Shown in pieces: positions 23,657 to 30,095 of a stretch of DNA of 30,095 nt; the stretch's first letter is position 1, and each line of letters begins with the position of its first letter. The stretch spans positions 1-30,095 of the forward strand of contig MNXL01000151.1 in NCBI GenBank assembly GCA_001871755.1. Reading direction: 5' to 3'. This DNA comes from Anaerolineae bacterium CG2_30_64_16 (GTDB taxonomy: Bacteria; Chloroflexota; Anaerolineae; CG2-30-64-16). Position numbers and translations under genes: made by a program. The notes below the pieces were generated by a model. It had not been told where the DNA came from, ran no database searches, and worked only from the letters and a program-made list of their open reading frames with translations.

Positions 23657-24157
23657 TCACACGCCCACCAGGACCAGCGCCTTGGTCGGACAAATCTCGA
23701 CGCAGCGCACCGCGCCGCCGCACAAGTCGCATTTGGCGGCCGTGTTGGTCACCGGATCGACGACGATGGCTTTGTAGGGGCAGGCGTCGACGCAGGCGGC
23801 GCACGCCATACACTTCTCTTCGTCCACCAGCCAGGCGCGTACGGTTTCATCAAAAGCGATAGCTTCTGCCGGGCAGGCCTCGGCACACGGCGCATCGGCG
23901 CACTGCCGGCAGTACTGCGCGGTCACGTTGTTGTCGGTGAGCAAATCCACGTTAATGCGGATGTGTGCGCGGGAGGGAGCGCTTGTCCCCGTGTGGCGCT
24001 CCGCGCAGACGACCACGCAGGATATGCAGTTACTACATTTCGCCTTATCCCAGTCAATATGGACTGGATTCGCGACGACAGGTTTCGTCACGGTCTCCTC
24101 CGGTAATGACCGTGCAATGGACTGGCAGAAGCCGGCCAGGGCTTCCTCTGTTCTCAT
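23657..24157 (-). CDS. Four-cluster [4Fe-4S] ferredoxin-type electron transfer subunit
   Basis: The protein is 166 residues from ATG 24157, with GGAG seven bases upstream. It contains 16 cysteines in four cluster sets: 41/44/47/51, 83/86/91/95, 116/119/122/126 and 143/146/152/156. This arrangement is that of HycB/DmsB-like and AOR-associated electron-transfer subunits. It lacks a signal peptide, so it is cytoplasmic. Fifteen bases separate it from AOR, and it is the obvious electron acceptor for that enzyme. Note the second and fourth sets have CxxCx4-5Cx3C spacing, as usual in DmsB-type proteins. Confidence 0.9.
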   Translation of the reverse strand: MRTEEALAGFCQSIARSLPEETVTKPVVANPVHIDWDKAKCSNCISCVVVCAERHTGTSAPSRAHIRINVDLLTDNNVTAQYCRQCADAPCAEACPAEAIAFDETVRAWLVDEEKCMACAACVDACPYKAIVVDPVTNTAAKCDLCGGAVRCVEICPTKALVLVGV

Positions 24158-24524
24158 GTCGCGGCTCCGATGCGCGCGAGAGAAACGCAGCCCTTCGAGA
24201 GCCACCTCGAACAGGCATACGCCCTGCTTTCAGTTCTGCGGTTAGGTGGCAATGTCGTGAGGGCAGCAGGGTTTCGGTTGGAGGGACGTATCCTCTCAAT
24301 AGTCCGAGGCAGCTCAAGGCGGATCCGTGATCCGCCGCTCGCTCGCCGAGTCACGGACTCGGCTTGAGCAGATTTGTCCCCGCCTTTTTGAGAGGATACG
24401 GAGGGACAATCGCAGGATCCTCCACAGCGCGGAGACGCTAGTTTACCGTGGAAACGCCCCTTTCTTCACCCTCGTGTAACCCAACTGGAGGATTCGCCCA
24501 CTCGCTGGTCTTATGGGTGACCGG
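24158..24524. other. Intergenic region holding a MITE
   Basis: These 367 bases separate the ABC ATPase gene from the ferredoxin gene. They contain the MITE at 24288-24399 plus its target duplications. The 122 bases between the MITE and the ferredoxin start show no convincing -35/-10 pair. The 117 bases between the MITE and the ATPase stop have no gene and no T-run terminator. The gap may divide the transport genes from the catabolic genes transcriptionally. Confidence 0.5.
24288..24399. mobile_element. 112-bp MITE with 12-bp TIRs and 8-bp target duplication
   Basis: GTATCCTCTCAA (24288-24299) and TTGAGAGGATAC (24388-24399) are perfect inverted ends. They are flanked on both sides by the identical direct repeat GGAGGGAC (24280-24287 and 24400-24407), a target-site duplication. 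The inside has no frame. It carries a second inverted repeat, CTCAAG/CTTGAG (24313-24318, 24363-24368), enclosing two hairpins: GGCGGATC-CGT-GATCCGCC (24318-24336) and GCCGAGTC-ACG-GACTCGGC (24345-24363). It must be moved by a transposase encoded elsewhere; I cannot assign the IS family. Confidence 0.8.
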
Positions 24525-25322
24525 TCAATCCGGCACATCGCCCTTGACTGCGGCCGTGATCAGCCCGACGATCTCTTCCTTCGTCGTCTGCGATTTGAGG
24601 CGCGTGCCCACGCGCTTTCCGCGACGCAGCACGATCAACCGATCGGCTACGGTGAAGACGTGCTCCAGGTTGTGGCTGATCACGAGAACCGTCTTTCCCT
24701 CGCGCTTCAGGTTGGCGATCAACTCATTGACCTTGTGCTGCTGCTCGACGCCCAGGGCTGCGGTAGGTTCATCCATAATGAAGATGCGCCGGCCGCGCGC
24801 CAGCGCGCGGGAAATCGCGACCCCCTGCCGCTGACCGCCGGATAGCTCCCCGACATTGACCCGGACCGATGGCATGTCGATTTTGAGAAGGTCGATCACT
24901 CGCCTTGCATCCGCATACAATCTGCGAAAGTTAATGAAGATCCCCCAGCGGGTGGATTCCATGTTGAGGAAGATGTTGGAACCCACATCGCGGACATCCA
25001 CCAGCGCCAGATCCTGGTACACAGTTGAGATCCCGGCCAGACGCTCGGCATCCTTGGGGCCGCGTAGCTCGACAGGCTGGCCTTCAAAGTAGATCTGCCC
25101 TGAATCCTTGCGGTAGATGCCGGAAAGGATCTTGACCAGCGTAGACTTTCCCGCGCCGTTGTCGCCGATCAAGGCCACCACTTCGGCCGGATAGAGCTCG
25201 AAATCTACGTTATCCAGGGCCTGGACGTGGCCGAACGCCTTTGAGATACCTTTGGCTTCCAGGAGGGGTTGCCGGTCAGCAGCGCCAGCCTCGATGCGCT
25301 TATTCGTCACAACATCAGTCAT
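24525..25322 (-). CDS. Sugar ABC transporter ATP-binding protein (CUT2-type, single ATPase)
   Basis: The 265-residue ATPase has Walker A GDNGAGKST (53-61), the signature LSGGQ (160-164) and Walker B FIMDEPT (181-187), with the switch His in VISHNLEHV. It has one nucleotide-binding domain, as in FrcA-like proteins, unlike the duplicated RbsA/XylG. It would energise the two permeases encoded upstream. AAGGAG lies nine bases before ATG 25322. It follows the binding-protein gene across a gap containing a strong hairpin (25431-25461), which probably lowers its expression relative to the binding protein. Confidence 0.92.
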   Translation of the reverse strand: MTDVVTNKRIEAGAADRQPLLEAKGISKAFGHVQALDNVDFELYPAEVVALIGDNGAGKSTLVKILSGIYRKDSGQIYFEGQPVELRGPKDAERLAGISTVYQDLALVDVRDVGSNIFLNMESTRWGIFINFRRLYADARRVIDLLKIDMPSVRVNVGELSGGQRQGVAISRALARGRRIFIMDEPTAALGVEQQHKVNELIANLKREGKTVLVISHNLEHVFTVADRLIVLRRGKRVGTRLKSQTTKEEIVGLITAAVKGDVPD

Positions 25323-25377
25323 GGGACCCGACTCCTTGTCATCGCAGCGCGTGAAGCGGTGTTCCGGGTTGGGTCGA

Positions 25378-25411
25378 TCCCCCGACCATCCCGATCGGGC
25401 CAGCCGGGGGA
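25378..25411. repeat. Nested palindrome between binding protein and ATPase genes
   Basis: TCCCCCG (25378-25384) is complementary to CGGGGGA (25405-25411). Inside lies the 10-base palindrome CCCGATCGGG (25390-25399). It is the second structured element of this 154-base gap and could extend the attenuating or stabilising effect of the neighbouring hairpin. Confidence 0.4.
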
Positions 25412-25430
25412 CCGTCCAGGTTCGTCAGCT

Positions 25431-25461
25431 CACGGGAACCGGAGACGGTCCGGTTCCCGTG
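25431..25461 (-). terminator. Strong hairpin after the binding-protein gene (attenuator/stabiliser)
   Basis: CACGGGAACCGGA (25431-25443) pairs perfectly with TCCGGTTCCCGTG (25449-25461) around a five-base loop. It lies 15 bases beyond the binding-protein stop in the direction of transcription. No T-run follows, so full Rho-independent termination is doubtful. A 3'-end-protecting hairpin that boosts the binding-protein mRNA over the ATPase is the usual explanation at this position. Confidence 0.5.
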
Positions 25462-25476
25462 AAGCCAGGCAGACTA

Positions 25477-26577
25477 CTACTTCTCGTCCGGGTTCTTGGC
25501 ATCCTTGCGGAACTTGGGTTCGAGCTGGGCCAGGAGGTCGTAGAAAGGCTGCGTGTTGTCCTTGGTGACCAGCGGCGCCTCGAGGACGGTCCAGTAGGGG
25601 ACCTTCTCGCCGTTGGCCATCTTGTAGAGCAGTTCGGCGGAGCCGAAGGTTTCCTCGTAGAGCGGCTGGGCCACGAGGCCCCAGACCTCGCCGTTGGTGA
25701 CGAGGTCGAGGTTGACGCGGGTGGCGTCCATGCCGACGGCGAGGAGCTTCTTGCCGGTCTCCTTCTGGGCGCCGGCCCAGGTGGTGGGGCCGCCGCCGGT
25801 GGTGGAGAGGGCGGCGACGATGTCAGGGTTGGCCTGGATGATGGAGGTGGCGACGGCGATGGCCTGGGTCGGTTCGGGGCCTTCCAGCTCGACTGGCAGG
25901 ACGGTGAGCTCGGGGCAGTACTTCTTCATGCCTTCGGCGAAGACCTTGGCGACCATGTCTTCGGTGGCGTTGTGGTTGTTCTCGGTGATGGCGACGGAGC
26001 CTTTGGTGACGCCCTGCTTCTTGAGTTCGTCGCACATGGCCTGGGCGACGGGGTCGGGATACTTTGAAGTGTCCGCAGCGATCTGGACGGCATTGTCGGC
26101 GAAGAAGCCTTCGGGCACAGGGAAGTGCGGGAGGGCGACGACGACGCCGTTGGCCTTGGCCTTCTCGATGATGGGTTTGGCGACGGGGAGACCGCCGAAC
26201 CACATGGCGACACCCTTGGCGTCAGGCCGGGAGACGACCTGGTCGGCGAGGGCGACGAGGGCGTCGAGGGTGTTCTCGTCGGTGGTCGCCAGTTCGCAGT
26301 CCAGGCCCAGCTTCTCGCAGCCAGCGAGGAAGCCCTGCTGGGTGTACTGGTGCACGGGATGCCAGGCCGAACTCTGCACCTAGTAGAACTTGCCCTTCAC
26401 GGGTTCTCCTGCCGCCGCTGGTGCGGCCGTCGGTTCTGCCGCCGCTGGTGCGGTAGTCGGTTCTGCCGCCGGGGCCTGGGTAGGCGCCGGGACAGGCATC
26501 GCTTGACCGCCGCACGCCGCCAGCATGGACAGCAGGACGATCACGGACACGATCTGGAACAGCAGTTTCCGAGACAT
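25477..26577 (-). pseudogene. Sugar-binding lipoprotein of CUT2 ABC transporter, in-frame TAG
   Basis: The frame from ATG 26577 (AAGGAGG upstream) reads a lipoprotein signal ending in the lipobox LAAC (residues 19-22). A Pro/Ala/Thr-rich spacer follows, then KGKFY, a TAG codon (26380-26382, codon 66), and without shift VQSSAWHPVHQYTQQGF and a complete periplasmic sugar-binding domain of the ribose/xylose type to 25477. The domain is otherwise perfect for 300 codons. A GTG follows the stop directly, but a product from there would lack the export signal. The gene therefore appears inactivated by one base, for example TGG to TAG, or the sequence has an error. The transporter would be without its capture protein if the stop is real. 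Confidence 0.8.
26411..26464. repeat. 27-bp tandem repeat in the lipoprotein spacer
   Basis: Two copies (26411-26437, 26438-26464) differ at two bases and are followed by the beginning of a third. They encode the nine-residue Glu-Pro-Thr-Ala-Ala-Pro-Ala-Ala-Ala type repeat that tethers the binding domain to the membrane lipid anchor. Copy number is likely to vary between strains. Confidence 0.7.
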
Positions 26578-26840
26578 TTTGTCCTCCTTAAAGAAAAGAA
26601 GGTGGCTAGAGACTCAGACTTGACATGTTTCACTCAGAGTTCCTTCTTGCCTCCGTCGCAGTGTACACCTCCTTTTACCCATCATTCTGGCAGTGCGCCT
26701 TGAGCAGCACTTCAACCAAAAGTCCACACCGGCTGCAGTTCTCTGCTCCGACCCTGGCTTGCCGTCTCTCGGGCAATCCAGTTTCGTCTGGACCCGTCAT
26801 CACGAAACCGCCCGGCGCAGTCACACGGGCGTAACGCCAT
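26578..26840. other. Gap between permease 1 and the binding-protein gene
   Basis: These 263 bases lie between the permease stop and the binding-protein start. Apart from the AAGGAGG ribosome site (near 26583-26590) I see only a weak stem (GTTTCGT/ACGAAAC, around 26783-26812). A separate promoter for the highly expressed binding protein would be expected here, but no clear hexamer pair is visible on the minus strand. Confidence 0.35.
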
Positions 26841-27848
26841 TCAGCCCTCGTCTCTGCGATGCCGTAACACATCGAAGATGGCTGCCAGCAGCAGCAGGAA
26901 ACCGAGAGCCGGTGTCTGGAGGAATGAATCGAAGCGTCCGATCACCAGGCCGCTGCGTACCAGTTGGATGAAGAAGACGCCGACGAAAGCGCCGACAGCG
27001 GATCCGCGTCCGCCGTAGAAGCTGACGCCGCCGATGATCACGCCGACCAAGATGTGCAACTCCAGATTCTTGCCGATGATGGGATCACCGGGAGTCAGGG
27101 GGAGCTGGCTCATGGTGAGCATCCCGGCCATCCCGGCCAGCAGGCTGGTGACCACGAAGCAGATGGTCTTGACGCGATCGGTGTTGATGCCGCATACCTG
27201 GGCGGCGAGCTTGTTGCCCCCGGTGGCAAACAGGGCCGATCCCCAGCGCGTCCAGCTCAGAAGGATTTGTACTACGATCATCACGCCCAGCGCGAGAAAG
27301 AATGTGAAGGAGAAGCCCAGGGGGCGCCACGTGCCGATGATGCCTACCTCGGCGGGCAGCGGGTAGATGGGCAGGCCGTTGGTGAAGGAGTAGCTGATGC
27401 CGCGCACGATGAACATGGTGCCGATCGTGGTGATCACGGCGGGTACGCCGACTTTGACCGTGAAGAAAGCGTTGGTCAGCCCCACCAGGATCGCCGCGCC
27501 CAGCGAGCACGCCACCGCCGCAGGGATCGGAATGCCGGCATCGCGGATCAGTTTTGCCGCAAATACAGCGCCCAAGCTCATCATCGCGCCCGTCGACAGG
27601 TCGATCTCCCCAGCGATCATCAATTGGACCATCCCCATGCCGATCAACGCCGGGAAGGCCATGGTGCGCAGGATCGAGACGACGGTCGTCGGCGCCAGCA
27701 TGGCAGGGTTGCGGGAGTAGAAGAAGGCCGTCAGAATGACACACAGCAGGATGATCCCGGTTTCCTGCCTGCCAAGGATGCTGCGCACAGAACTTGCGAG
27801 TCTTCTGCTCCCGGGGACCTTATCGCGTTCGTTGTAGGTCAGCTCCAT
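26841..27848 (-). CDS. Sugar ABC transporter permease 1 (BPD_transp_2 family)
   Basis: This 335-residue RbsC/XylH-type inner-membrane permease starts at ATG 27848 (AAGGAAGA nine bases upstream). About eight to ten hydrophobic helices are visible, for example IILLCVILTAFFY (near 32-44) and ALIGMGMVQLMIAGEIDLS. The family motif GEIDLSTGAMMSLGA, with its conserved Glu-Ile-Asp-Leu-Ser, is present, as are the cytoplasmic coupling GINTDRVKTICF and the ILVGVIIGGVSFYGGRGSAVG region. It forms a heterodimeric channel with the permease encoded just upstream (54-base gap). The substrate is probably a pentose, hexose or sugar acid. Confidence 0.9.
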   Translation of the reverse strand: MELTYNERDKVPGSRRLASSVRSILGRQETGIILLCVILTAFFYSRNPAMLAPTTVVSILRTMAFPALIGMGMVQLMIAGEIDLSTGAMMSLGAVFAAKLIRDAGIPIPAAVACSLGAAILVGLTNAFFTVKVGVPAVITTIGTMFIVRGISYSFTNGLPIYPLPAEVGIIGTWRPLGFSFTFFLALGVMIVVQILLSWTRWGSALFATGGNKLAAQVCGINTDRVKTICFVVTSLLAGMAGMLTMSQLPLTPGDPIIGKNLELHILVGVIIGGVSFYGGRGSAVGAFVGVFFIQLVRSGLVIGRFDSFLQTPALGFLLLLAAIFDVLRHRRDEG

Positions 27849-27902
27849 GTATGCTCTTCCTTGGATTGACACGCGTGGTTTCGGCGCGCGCTCGTCCCGC
27901 AG

Positions 27903-28904
27903 CTAGTATTGGATGCTCTTGCGCCGTAGGACGTCCAGCGAGGCAGCGACGATCAAGATCACCCCGATCACAATGCCCTGGGCATTGGTCTGGACGTTGG
28001 CGTTGAGAAGGCCCATGCGGATGATCTGGATCAGGACTGTCCCAAAGAACGCGCCGATGATGCTCCCGGTCCCGCCTTGGAGGCTGCCGCCGCCGATGAT
28101 CGCAATCGCGATCACCCAGAGCAGCCAGCCGTCCCCGATCGAAGCGTCCGTCGTGCCCGAATAAGCCATTACCAGAATGCCGGCCAGGCCACAGCAAACG
28201 CTCACGAACACGAAGCAAAGGGTCTTGACCAGCGGCACGTTGATGCCCACGATCTCGGCTGCCCGCCGGTTGCCGCCGACAGCCATCAGAGTGGGGCCCA
28301 AGCGCGAGGTTCGCATGAGAAAGTCGCCCACCAGGTACGCCATCAGGAGGGCGATGAAGATCCACGGCAGCGCGAACAGCGGCGATGGGTTCAGCACCTT
28401 CAGCAAGGCTGGGATTTGGTCTGCCACGTAGAACCAGGCGCCCTTGAGGATCCAGATGGCCAGGCCGCTCACAAGGAAACTGGTGCCCAAGGTGGCGAAG
28501 AACGAGGGCATATGAACTTTCAGCGTGATGAAGGCGTTCAGCAGCCCGACCAGCACGGCAGCCGCCAGCGCCGCCGTGCAGCTCGCCCATTCCGGCCACC
28601 CGAAGTTCATCATGAGCACGCCGGCGACGGCTGCGCTGAGGCCGGCCGTGCCGCCGCTCGACAGGTCGATCTCGCCCGCGATCATCAGGAAGCTCATCGC
28701 GAAGGCCGCCAGGCCGAGAAAACTGCCTTGCAGCGCCATGCGCGCGAGATTGGCGGGATTCGCCATGCTCTTGTCGGCCAGCGTGAAGGCCACGAAAAAC
28801 ACCGCCACGGCCGCGAACACGCCGAGTTCCGTCACGCCCAGCACGCGCTTGTAGAACGGTTGCCTGTAGGACGCTTCTGGGGGGGTCGCTTGTTTGGTTG
28901 TCAT
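27903..28904 (-). CDS. Sugar ABC transporter permease 2 (BPD_transp_2 family)
   Basis: A 333-residue membrane protein paralogous to permease 1, started at ATG 28904 with AGGAG eight bases upstream. It has the matching SFLMIAGEIDLSSGGTAGLSA motif, GINVPLVKTLCFVFVSV and WVIAIAIIGGGSLQGGTGSI blocks. About nine membrane helices can be counted. Together with permease 1 and the single ATPase it makes a CUT2-type importer with two different permeases, the usual arrangement when the ATPase is a single-domain protein. It follows the FAH-family gene by 73 bases that hold nothing recognisable. Confidence 0.9.
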   Translation of the reverse strand: MTTKQATPPEASYRQPFYKRVLGVTELGVFAAVAVFFVAFTLADKSMANPANLARMALQGSFLGLAAFAMSFLMIAGEIDLSSGGTAGLSAAVAGVLMMNFGWPEWASCTAALAAAVLVGLLNAFITLKVHMPSFFATLGTSFLVSGLAIWILKGAWFYVADQIPALLKVLNPSPLFALPWIFIALLMAYLVGDFLMRTSRLGPTLMAVGGNRRAAEIVGINVPLVKTLCFVFVSVCCGLAGILVMAYSGTTDASIGDGWLLWVIAIAIIGGGSLQGGTGSIIGAFFGTVLIQIIRMGLLNANVQTNAQGIVIGVILIVAASLDVLRRKSIQY

Positions 28905-28977
28905 ACGCCACTCCTGCTCCAGGTGAGGCACGGTCGGGGCGAAGGCCTATCGGGATAGCAGTAGCCGGTAGGCGCGT

Positions 28978-29853
28978 TCACGCCTCGAAGATTACCGGGC
29001 TCTCCAGCACGCCGACCTTCTCGATCTCGATTCGGACTACGTCGCCTGGCCGCAGCCAGCGCGGCGGCGTGCGGGCCGCGCCGATGCCGGCCGGCGTGCC
29101 TGTGGCGATCACATCACCGGGCTCCAGGGTCATCACCTGGCTCATGTCGGCGATGAGATGGGCGACGGAGAAGATCATCAGGCTGGTATGACCCTCTTGC
29201 AGCACCTCGCCGCCGATGACGGTGCGTAACCACAGGTTCTGCACATCGGGGATTTCGTCCGCGGTCACCAGGGCCGGCCCCATGGGGCAGAAAGTGTCCG
29301 GGGTTTTGCCGATGACCCATTGGCTGGTGCGGTTCTGCCAATCGCGGGCGCTGACGTCGTTGAGCGGCATGTAACCCGCCACGTAATCCAGCGCTTCGGC
29401 CTCAGGGATGCCGCGTCCGCGCTTGCCGATAACGACCGCCAGTTCGCCCTCGTAGTCCGGTTTTTGGACGGCGGCTGGGATCACGATGGGTTCGCCGTGG
29501 GCAATGACGGTATTTGCATATTTCGCGAAGATGATGGGGAAAGGTGGCGCGGGGGCGTTGGATTCGTGGGCATGCTCGAGATAGTTCTGACCGATGCAGA
29601 TGATCTTGCCGGGTCGCGGGATCGGCGCTTTGATGGTGACTTCTGCCGGGTCCAGGCCTTGCTCCGGGGTCGCGGCCGCAAGCACCTGTCGGGCCAGGGC
29701 GAGCGAATCTTGACTGGCTTCGAGGAAGGCCAGAATGTCGTGTGGCAGGCGCGGCTCCAAGCGATTCAGATCATATACTCGTTCGCGCCCGTCAAGAGCT
29801 GCCAGTGCGCCGAGGCGGAGTTGCCCCTGTTGAACGAACGTTATCAGTTTCAT
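28978..29853 (-). CDS. Fumarylacetoacetate hydrolase (FAH) family protein
   Basis: A 291-residue enzyme with the N-terminal FAH-family half and a metal-binding C-terminal domain. IICIGQNYLEHAHE (84-97), KPDYEGELAVVIGKRGRG (131-148), LNDVSARDWQ (164-173) and GDVIATGTPAGIG supply the metal ligands and the flexible lid. Members hydrolyse or hydrate diketo acids, for example 2,4-diketo-3-deoxy-L-rhamnonate and 2-keto-3-deoxy-pentonate. That fits sugar-acid degradation. GGAG lies 11 bases before ATG 29853. It is the first gene of the minus-strand series. The IS200-type end begins only 40 bases upstream, so the original promoter may be displaced. Confidence 0.88.
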   Translation of the reverse strand: MKLITFVQQGQLRLGALAALDGRERVYDLNRLEPRLPHDILAFLEASQDSLALARQVLAAATPEQGLDPAEVTIKAPIPRPGKIICIGQNYLEHAHESNAPAPPFPIIFAKYANTVIAHGEPIVIPAAVQKPDYEGELAVVIGKRGRGIPEAEALDYVAGYMPLNDVSARDWQNRTSQWVIGKTPDTFCPMGPALVTADEIPDVQNLWLRTVIGGEVLQEGHTSLMIFSVAHLIADMSQVMTLEPGDVIATGTPAGIGAARTPPRWLRPGDVVRIEIEKVGVLESPVIFEA

Positions 29854-29931
29854 AGAATGTGTGCTCCGTTGTGAAAATCCGTGTCCGATTACTGAATCCC
29901 AAAGGGAAAGCCACTGGTTCGACCAGTGGAC

Positions 29932-29962
29932 TTGACAGCTTTGAGCTATACGGGAGTATAGT
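29932..29962 (+). promoter_or_regulatory. Possible tnpA promoter
   Basis: TTGACA (29932-29937) is a consensus -35, and TATAGT (29957-29962) is one base off the consensus -10. The 19-base spacing is long, which would make it weak, as expected for a transposase. It reads into the TnpA frame. Confidence 0.35.
29946..29961 (+). promoter_or_regulatory. Small hairpin in the tnpA leader region
   Basis: CTATAC (29946-29951) pairs with GTATAG (29956-29961), loop GGGA. Leader hairpins that restrain transposase expression are known in IS200. Here it overlaps the putative -10, so it may be only part of the promoter or the element end. Confidence 0.3.
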
Positions 29963-30004
29963 CCCTCCTTGGTGGCTTGATGAGAGACCATACAAGGAGA
30001 GACC

Positions 30005-30095
30005 ATGAGCGAAGTATACCAAAGCTTGTCCCATTCGCGGTGGGACTGCAAATATCACGTGATCTTCGTGCCGTAGCGGCGCCGGAAAGTGCTGT
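30005..30095 (+). pseudogene. tnpA: IS200-type transposase TnpA start, in-frame TAG, partial
   Basis: From ATG 30005, with AAGGAGAG upstream, the frame reads MSEVYQSLSHSRWDCKYHV then IFVP, the typical opening of the HUH-type single-strand transposase (Y1_Tnp). Codon 24, usually lysine before RRRKVL, is TAG (30074-30076), after which RRRKVL continues in frame to the window edge. The catalytic His-hydrophobe-His and Tyr lie beyond the window. The copy is therefore probably inactive, unless AAG to TAG is a sequencing error. Confidence 0.7.

Larger units (their letters stand above)
29893..30095 (+). mobile_element. IS200/IS605-family element, left end (continues past window)
   Basis: A TnpA-like frame starts at 30005. 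Upstream lies the subterminal hairpin CCACTGGT-TCG-ACCAGTGG (29911-29929). The tetranucleotide AAAG (29907-29910) stands directly against the hairpin, and TTAC (29889-29892) lies 18 bases before it. In IS608 the left cleavage site is TTAC and its guide is AAAG, so I place the element's left tip at 29893. The right end and any tnpB lie outside. Confidence 0.65.

Noticed and set aside
25431..25461. Classical Rho-independent terminator
   Set aside because: The stem is strong but no U-run follows in the transcription direction, so I treat it as attenuator or stabiliser.
29854..30051. N-terminal extension of the FAH-family gene by 66 residues
   Set aside because: The extra codons run antisense through the IS200 left end and tnpA start; ATG 29853 matches the family start and has a GGAG upstream.
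1..30095. CRISPR array
   Set aside because: No regularly spaced direct repeats; the repeats found are palindromic, irregular and of different sequence.
1..30095. tRNA or rRNA genes
   Set aside because: No cloverleaf with a T-loop GGTTCGAATCC-like motif nor any rRNA segment was recognised; the GGTTCGACC at 29916-29924 is part of the IS end hairpin.

Overview
The window is GC-rich bacterial DNA that looks like Chloroflexota (Anaerolineae/Caldilineae-type) or a similar heterotroph. This is inferred from gene content and the density of short palindromic repeats; no rRNA or marker gene is present to confirm it. The main content is one block of about 26 kb (3768-29853) with every gene on the minus strand. 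It encodes uptake of a sugar or sugar acid and its oxidation through 2-keto-3-deoxy acids to pyruvate and acetyl-CoA.

Layout. Positions 1-1900 (+) are a gene graveyard: a hairpin repeat, a nucleotidyltransferase cut off at its C-terminus and joined to the tail of an unrelated nuclease-type protein, and an internal piece of a KDPG aldolase. Positions 1916-3672 (+) hold a UlaG-like metallo-hydrolase overlapping an aldose-epimerase-like gene that carries an in-frame TGA. From 3768 on, all genes are minus strand. In transcription order (right to left) they are: FAH-family hydrolase; two CUT2-type sugar permeases; sugar-binding lipoprotein (in-frame TAG); ABC ATPase; a MITE; four-cluster ferredoxin; tungsten-type aldehyde:ferredoxin oxidoreductase (AOR); SDR; tagaturonate epimerase-like protein; transaldolase/FSA-like aldolase; SDR; LDH2/MDH2 dehydrogenase; PfkB kinase; a degenerate SDR; fused E1 alpha-beta; E2; HpcH/HpaI aldolase; D-2-hydroxyacid dehydrogenase; two URO-D-superfamily proteins; and PfkB kinase - YhcH - PfkB kinase. 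At 29893 a left end of an IS200/IS605-family element begins and runs out of the window; its TnpA start is followed by an in-frame TAG.

How it may work together (inference). The ABC system imports a pentose, hexose or uronate. The epimerase, SDRs and dehydrogenases interconvert and oxidise keto acids. Kinases phosphorylate 2-keto-3-deoxy acids, or the HpcH/HpaI aldolase cleaves them unphosphorylated to pyruvate plus an aldehyde. AOR with its ferredoxin could oxidise that aldehyde, and E1/E2 would take pyruvate to acetyl-CoA (no E3 here). The two URO-D proteins have no assigned role and suggest an additional methyl- or carboxyl-group step.

The most unusual structure is a set of palindromic repeats sitting inside reading frames. 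They lie at the E1 alpha/beta junction, at two places in E2, within the epimerase, and at the C-terminus and stop codon of AOR. Related hairpins lie between genes, and there is a 112-bp MITE with 12-bp terminal inverted repeats and an 8-bp target duplication. Three genes carry single in-frame stops.
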